From assembly GCA_039815505.1 (NCBI GenBank), contig JBCBZE010000026.1:1-18687 (forward strand): a stretch of 18,687 nt of DNA, given 5' to 3'. Below the pieces are notes generated by a model. That model was not told the origin of the DNA, did no database searches, and was given only the letters and a program-made list of their open reading frames with translations. The translations under genes and the position numbers were made by a program. Below, piece by piece: positions 15,167 to 18,687 of this stretch (its first letter is position 1; every line of letters begins with the position of its first letter). Source of the stretch: CANLWN01 sp039815505 (GTDB lineage Bacteria > Bacteroidota > Bacteroidia > Flavobacteriales > Flavobacteriaceae).

Positions 15167-16252
15167 ATGTCAGAAGAACGTTTAATGTCCAAGAAAAAAC
15201 CGGCCTATCCCATAAATGAACGATTGGATGCCTATTTGCATCATTATAGCCGTAAAATCGAAATACCCATTTTTTATGAGGATTTGTTACGGTTTTCCGG
15301 TTCAGTGGTAGTGTATGACGCCAATGACGAAGACACCTTATGGGTGCGCGTCTATTATTCTGATTTTGATCGAGAGGAAATTGATCTTAGCCTTAAAAAA
15401 GTGTATTCTATTTTACATTCCGATGGCAGTGATAACATTATTCAATACCTAAATGTGGATGCGGTGGACTATTGTACCTTTGGAAATTCCAAGCCTTTTC
15501 GAATTAAGATCAGGAACATACTTAACGATAATTTTACGTATTTCTATGTAAAAAAAACCGATGCTTCCCGAGTATATGGATTGGAGCTGGAACACATGTT
15601 ATCCCCTTATAACCTTAACTTTTTGGTCTATAAGGATACGCTAATAGAGGAACACATTGCCGGTATTCCAGGGGATGTTTTCATAAAAGAGATGCTCCCT
15701 AAATGTACCGCATCCGAAAAAGCACAGTTGGCCAAGGAATTTGTCAAGTTCAACGAACGTTGCATGATACGCCTATTGGGGGACATGCGATCCTATAACT
15801 ATGTTATTGTACCTACCCATGATTTTGACCATGTTGTATATAAAATAAGGGCCATTGACTTTGATCAGCAATGTTTTGAAGGTAAGCTAAAAGTGTATCG
15901 CCCCCAGTTTTTTAAAGAGAATTTTTTAATGGTGGAACTGGTACGGGAAAAATTGCAAAAGAATTCTGTGGATCAATATAAAATAGAGGAACGGTCCATA
16001 GTTGCGAAACGTATCATCAGTTCCGAGGATAGGATAGAAGAATTGGTAGATATCTGCAGGGAAGACCATATTTCCATAAAACCGCATATAGACAGATTAA
16101 AAGGAGAAATTTATGACCTTATCCTAGATGCTAAATTTAAAAAGTGTACCACTATGGGAGAGGTGCTTACCCTGGCTTTGGACTTTGTAAAGAGAAACTA
16201 TGAGGACGTGAGTATGAAACAGATTATCGAAAATAAGTTCGACGACCATTAG
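15167..16252 (+). CDS. Unrecognised protein with kinase-fold-like motifs (361 aa)
   Basis: I do not recognise a named family. The 361-residue soluble protein has no signal peptide or membrane helix. The middle resembles a kinase/phosphotransferase fold: a strand with paired lysines (YFYVKK, K129/K130); a helix with acidic residues (YGLELEHML, 137-145); a hinge-like EEHIAGIPGD (161-170); then LLGDMRSYNYVIV (203-215) with D206 and N211 five residues apart, as in protein-kinase and aminoglycoside-kinase catalytic loops; and IRAIDFDQQ (227-235) with D231/D233 where the DFG-like metal site would sit. The gap from N211 to D231 (20) is longer than the usual 13, explained if the hairpin between is extended. 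An N-terminal domain (1-120) and a helical C-terminus (260-361) are unassigned. Function is inferred only. The gene is monocistronic with a long structured leader and meets the NA37 gene tail to tail, four bases apart. A second ATG at codon 7 is a possible start. Confidence 0.7.
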   Translation: MSEERLMSKKKPAYPINERLDAYLHHYSRKIEIPIFYEDLLRFSGSVVVYDANDEDTLWVRVYYSDFDREEIDLSLKKVYSILHSDGSDNIIQYLNVDAVDYCTFGNSKPFRIKIRNILNDNFTYFYVKKTDASRVYGLELEHMLSPYNLNFLVYKDTLIEEHIAGIPGDVFIKEMLPKCTASEKAQLAKEFVKFNERCMIRLLGDMRSYNYVIVPTHDFDHVVYKIRAIDFDQQCFEGKLKVYRPQFFKENFLMVELVREKLQKNSVDQYKIEERSIVAKRIISSEDRIEELVDICREDHISIKPHIDRLKGEIYDLILDAKFKKCTTMGEVLTLALDFVKRNYEDVSMKQIIENKFDDH

Positions 16253-16256
16253 TCAA

Positions 16257-17315
16257 CTAGCTTTTTTGTTCTTTATTGAAGTATACCAGATAATAATACA
16301 TTTGGCGCTCCTCATCCCAGCCTTTTTCCACAAATTTTTCTGCTGATTCCGGATTGATGAAATCCAGTTTAATTTGAATGTTGGTATCCAAATTAATGAC
16401 ATTCTTTATTTTTTTTCGCGCATCCGAAACGGCCTTGTTCGCAATGTCGAAATTAGAGACATCCTCAATACTGTATTTTGGACCTTTCTCTACCTTATAA
16501 TGCTTAAATTCCGGAATGAGTTCAGGATTTTCCATGACTTCGTTCAAGAAGTTCGATTCTTCGAAAGCGTCATTTTTGGCAAAGTGGTTTACCGCCCTAT
16601 TCATAAATAATACCTCTTGCTGTTTATCCTCTGCCGGCAATACCACGTCCTTTGCAAAGTTCTGGCAAAATTTCAAATAGTTTTTCGTGTAAAAGTTTTC
16701 ATCGGTCAGTGCGTCCACACCGAGAAAATGTTCCAACCAATATTTGGCATCATATCGATTGCTATCCACGGACAGTATTTTGTATCCATCCTCTTTTTCC
16801 ACATTAAAAATAAGACAGCCCTTATCCAACTTATTAATGTTGATACCTTGCTGTATGACTAGGTCTAAATTACTTCCTTTTTCTTCGAATTGAAGAAAAT
16901 CGTGTTTCATCTCGCTCTTAAAAATACCCACGGCATCCACCTTAACATTATCCAATAAGACATTTGATAAATAAGTTACGTATACCTCTCCACTTTTAAT
17001 ATGTGGGTGATTGGATTGTTCAAATAAATGGGTGGCCAGTTTTTTGGAATTTTCGTGGACATCTTCAGGGCTTTTAAAAATGTCCGAAACAATTTTGCGT
17101 ACCTCATTGAATTCCACATCCACTTCATGGGAAAACCTAAAATAGTTTTCTTCTTTTTCGCGAAAAGGTTTAAAAAAATACTCTTTTAACAGACCGGAAG
17201 TTTCATCGTCCAATGCATAGGGTTCCTCGGATAAAAAAATGGGTTCGTTTTTATTTTTATTACCAACGCGATGCAAGGAAACACTGTCTATTTGGGCGGG
17301 ATAAAGGTTGATCAT
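16257..17315 (-). CDS. Nucleoid-associated protein, NA37/YejK family
   Basis: The 352-residue protein matches the NA37 (NdpA/YejK) family, soluble proteins found with the bacterial nucleoid. Family traits seen: an N-terminal I-D-S-V-S-L-H-R-V-G-N segment (about 9-19); a middle part with VYVTYLSNVLLDNVKVDAVG (about 111-130), then an FKSE strand; KGCLIFN; and the typical SNRYDAKYW near 186-194 followed by a helix-rich second half. Length agrees with E. coli YejK (335). How the family acts on DNA is not established. It is the last gene of a minus-strand run after the Cox15 and pRiA4b-like genes, separated from the latter by 46 bases that carry a degenerate heptamer repeat. The stop is four bases from the stop of the convergent kinase-like gene. 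Confidence 0.9.
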   Translation of the reverse strand: MINLYPAQIDSVSLHRVGNKNKNEPIFLSEEPYALDDETSGLLKEYFFKPFREKEENYFRFSHEVDVEFNEVRKIVSDIFKSPEDVHENSKKLATHLFEQSNHPHIKSGEVYVTYLSNVLLDNVKVDAVGIFKSEMKHDFLQFEEKGSNLDLVIQQGININKLDKGCLIFNVEKEDGYKILSVDSNRYDAKYWLEHFLGVDALTDENFYTKNYLKFCQNFAKDVVLPAEDKQQEVLFMNRAVNHFAKNDAFEESNFLNEVMENPELIPEFKHYKVEKGPKYSIEDVSNFDIANKAVSDARKKIKNVINLDTNIQIKLDFINPESAEKFVEKGWDEERQMYYYLVYFNKEQKS

Positions 17316-17322
17316 GAATGGA

Positions 17323-17364
17323 GTTAAGGGTTAAAGGTTAAGGGGTAAAGGTAATAGGTTGTTA
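17323..17364 (+). repeat. Degenerate heptamer tandem repeat (GTTAAGG-like), about six units
   Basis: Successive units read GTTAAGG, GTTAAAG, GTTAAGG, GGTAAAG, GTAATAG, GTTGTTA. They fill the gap between the two minus-strand genes and touch the stop codon of the upstream one. On the coding strand the core is CCTTAAC. Confidence 0.75.
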
Positions 17365-17856
17365 GTTCCAATTTTCATCAAAGTCCAAATCGTCGTAATT
17401 GTCCAAGGTGTTGTCAAAGTCAAAAGATGGATCCGATTCAAAACTTTTCTCTGGTGGGGCATCGGGGAGCTCGCCAAAACTGAAAAGGATATTAGGGTAG
17501 GATCGCCCATCTTCTTTTTCGACAATATCGGCCAATTCCACAAAGAAGGTCCACATACTCAAAAAATCATATACATAAATAAGTTTGGGCGTGTCCTCGG
17601 TTAGAACATCTTCTAAAAAAACCTCGTTCATTAGCCTTACATCCGATCCGTTTTCACTCATATCGAACAAAGCTATTTCCTCATCTTGGTTCCAACGATC
17701 GTCACAGGTATAAAAAGAGGCTATTTCATTGCCCATAAAACCAAATGCCTGGGTAATGGAATTATGAAAATCCTCCAAACTGTTTTCAGCTTCTATTTCT
17801 ATATCCCTAAAGATATCCTCTTCGGTATCCAGTATGACCCTTATTTTAAAAATCAT
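17362..17856 (-). CDS. pRiA4b ORF-3-like acidic protein
   Basis: The 164-residue soluble protein matches the plasmid pRiA4b ORF-3 family (PRiA4_ORF3; often labelled 'IS1096 element passenger TnpR family' in flavobacterial genomes). Traits are the start MIFKIRVILDTEEDIFRDIE, the F-H-N-S-I-T-Q-A-F-G-F helix, the A-S-F-Y segment with a nearby W, and the strand pattern ending KLIYVYDFLSMWTFFVEL (about 91-108), where D-F-x-x-x-W is a family hallmark. The last 30 residues are strongly acidic (D/E-rich, near 135-164), suggesting a disordered tail. Function is unknown. There is no transposase or terminal repeat nearby, so the mobile-element label should not be taken literally. It lies 22 bases after the Cox15 stop and is probably co-transcribed. 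Confidence 0.85.
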   Translation of the reverse strand: MIFKIRVILDTEEDIFRDIEIEAENSLEDFHNSITQAFGFMGNEIASFYTCDDRWNQDEEIALFDMSENGSDVRLMNEVFLEDVLTEDTPKLIYVYDFLSMWTFFVELADIVEKEDGRSYPNILFSFGELPDAPPEKSFESDPSFDFDNTLDNYDDLDFDENWN

Positions 17857-17878
17857 TGTACTATTTATTGAGGCAAAG

Positions 17879-18687
17879 TTACAAAGTTTTGGGGTTTGTT
17901 CTGGATTTTAATGCTTCCAACATCAAATAGAACTGCACTCCAAATAGGAGGGAGGCTAAAACAAGGTGTAAGGGTTGGGTGCCAAAAGGAAAATCAATGT
18001 AATACATGGCCATACCTGTAATTACTTCCAATAGAATAAGCAATAAAACCCATTTTATTTTATCATAGCCCAAGCGGGTACGATATATGCAATAGGCTAT
18101 GTACCCATTAAGAACGACTACTGCGATGGAAAATGAACGATGGACGTAAAATTGCATAAGTGGATGTTGCAACCATAGGTTTTTGGCTGTTTCGCCTACC
18201 ATATCAATTTGCTCGTCCACATACTGCCGTACTTGGGTTCCCAATATTATTTGCACGAGTGTTAGGGCCAATGCAAGCATGAGCAAGCGGGTAACACCCT
18301 TATCATAAGTAAATTTTTGGGATACTATACCAGTGGTATGAACAAGGTAGAGAAGCATACCTACAATGACCAGGGCCATCACCATATGTATGGTTATTTT
18401 CACGGGCTCCAAAACGGAATATACGACTGTAGCTCCCAACCATGCCTGAAAGCCCATGGCAAATACTACCAACCAGGATAATAAGGTCGTTGATTTGGTT
18501 TTCTTCCAATAAGAAAAGGAAAGCACTGCCAAGAATAACGTTGCCAAACCTGCCAAAGCGCCAAATAGTCTGTTAATATATTCTATCCAAGTATGCCATA
18601 CGTTGAAAATGGCATAATCATGTTTTTCATAGGTATTCCAATTGTTTTGGTTGTACGTGTTGGAACTTGTAAAATTTTTGTTGGCCA
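17879..18687 (-). CDS. ctaA: Heme A synthase, Cox15/CtaA family (N-terminus outside window)
   Basis: The frame is open to the right edge, so about 269 C-terminal residues are visible and the start is missing. The enzyme oxidises the C8 methyl of heme O to the formyl of heme A for aa3-type cytochrome oxidase, in the inner membrane. At least seven membrane helices are visible. Conserved points align with B. subtilis CtaA: WIEYINRLFG (the glutamate of the E-x-x-H-R motif kept, but N in place of the histidine), TIHMVMAL, YVHRSFSI and QPLHLVLASLLFG, carrying three of the four heme-ligand histidines. No C-x(n)-C pair is seen in the extracellular loop, unlike the Bacillus type. It should be the first of three minus-strand genes in this window. 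A TTG at 18556 is an internal leucine codon, not the start. Confidence 0.9.
   Translation of the reverse strand, partial: ANKNFTSSNTYNQNNWNTYEKHDYAIFNVWHTWIEYINRLFGALAGLATLFLAVLSFSYWKKTKSTTLLSWLVVFAMGFQAWLGATVVYSVLEPVKITIHMVMALVIVGMLLYLVHTTGIVSQKFTYDKGVTRLLMLALALTLVQIILGTQVRQYVDEQIDMVGETAKNLWLQHPLMQFYVHRSFSIAVVVLNGYIAYCIYRTRLGYDKIKWVLLLILLEVITGMAMYYIDFPFGTQPLHLVLASLLFGVQFYLMLEALKSRTNPKTL

Noticed and set aside
17362..17856. Mobile element implied by the 'IS1096 passenger' label of the pRiA4b-like gene
   Set aside because: No transposase, terminal inverted repeats or target duplications are present; the gene sits within a housekeeping run.
17879..18556. Heme A synthase starting at a TTG at 18556
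   Set aside because: The frame stays open to the window edge and the upstream residues (WIEYINRLFG) belong to the family, so the TTG is an internal leucine codon.

Overview
The window looks like a chromosomal segment of a marine-type member of the Flavobacteriaceae (phylum Bacteroidota). Four things support this. Two large secreted proteins end in the type B sorting domain of the type IX secretion system (T9SS). Promoters fit the Bacteroidota pattern TTG-N(about 20)-TAnnTTTG. Start codons lack clear Shine-Dalgarno sequences. The gene set (standalone LON-domain protein, single-repeat DUF1456 protein, pRiA4b ORF-3-like protein, NA37 protein, Cox15/CtaA) is also typical. Base composition is AT-rich throughout, with no obvious island boundary, tRNA, rRNA, CRISPR array or insertion sequence.

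Layout. Positions 1-1786 are on the minus strand: a truncated secreted thioredoxin-like protein (CGWC), then lysA. A compact divergent promoter region (1787-1945) separates lysA from a plus-strand pair, the LON-domain protein and sucC, which ends at a strong terminator (3887-3922). After a 361-base non-coding stretch ending in a heptanucleotide tandem repeat comes a small secreted protein (4284-4625). It converges on a minus-strand DUF1456 gene whose stop codon lies inside the shared terminator hairpin. Next are a TerB-like protein and a small heat-shock protein (Hsp20), whose upstream region resembles a sigma-54 promoter. Hsp20 converges on uvrB.

From 8306 to 14732 everything is on the minus strand: an ABC-2 type ATPase and permease followed, with 15- and 29-base gaps, by two large T9SS type B cargo proteins (912 and 580 residues). 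This looks like one transcription unit linking an exporter to surface or secreted proteins. A 434-base gap with hairpins and a promoter-like element leads to an unrecognised 361-residue protein (15167-16252). It carries a GD-x4-N and downstream DFD pattern resembling the catalytic loop and metal-binding motif of kinase-fold enzymes. It meets a minus-strand operon tail to tail: Cox15/CtaA heme A synthase (truncated at the window end), a pRiA4b ORF-3-like acidic protein and an NA37 nucleoid-associated protein.

Most of the window is housekeeping: lysine biosynthesis, TCA cycle, nucleotide excision repair, protein quality control and heme A synthesis. The less ordinary items are the kinase-like protein with its structured leader, the ABC transporter/T9SS cargo unit, the sigma-54-like hsp20 promoter with its upstream inverted repeat, the two unrelated heptamer repeat tracts, and a heme A synthase with asparagine at the position of a usual heme-ligand histidine. 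I found no clear evidence of a wholly new multigene system. The kinase-like protein is the best candidate for undescribed biology.
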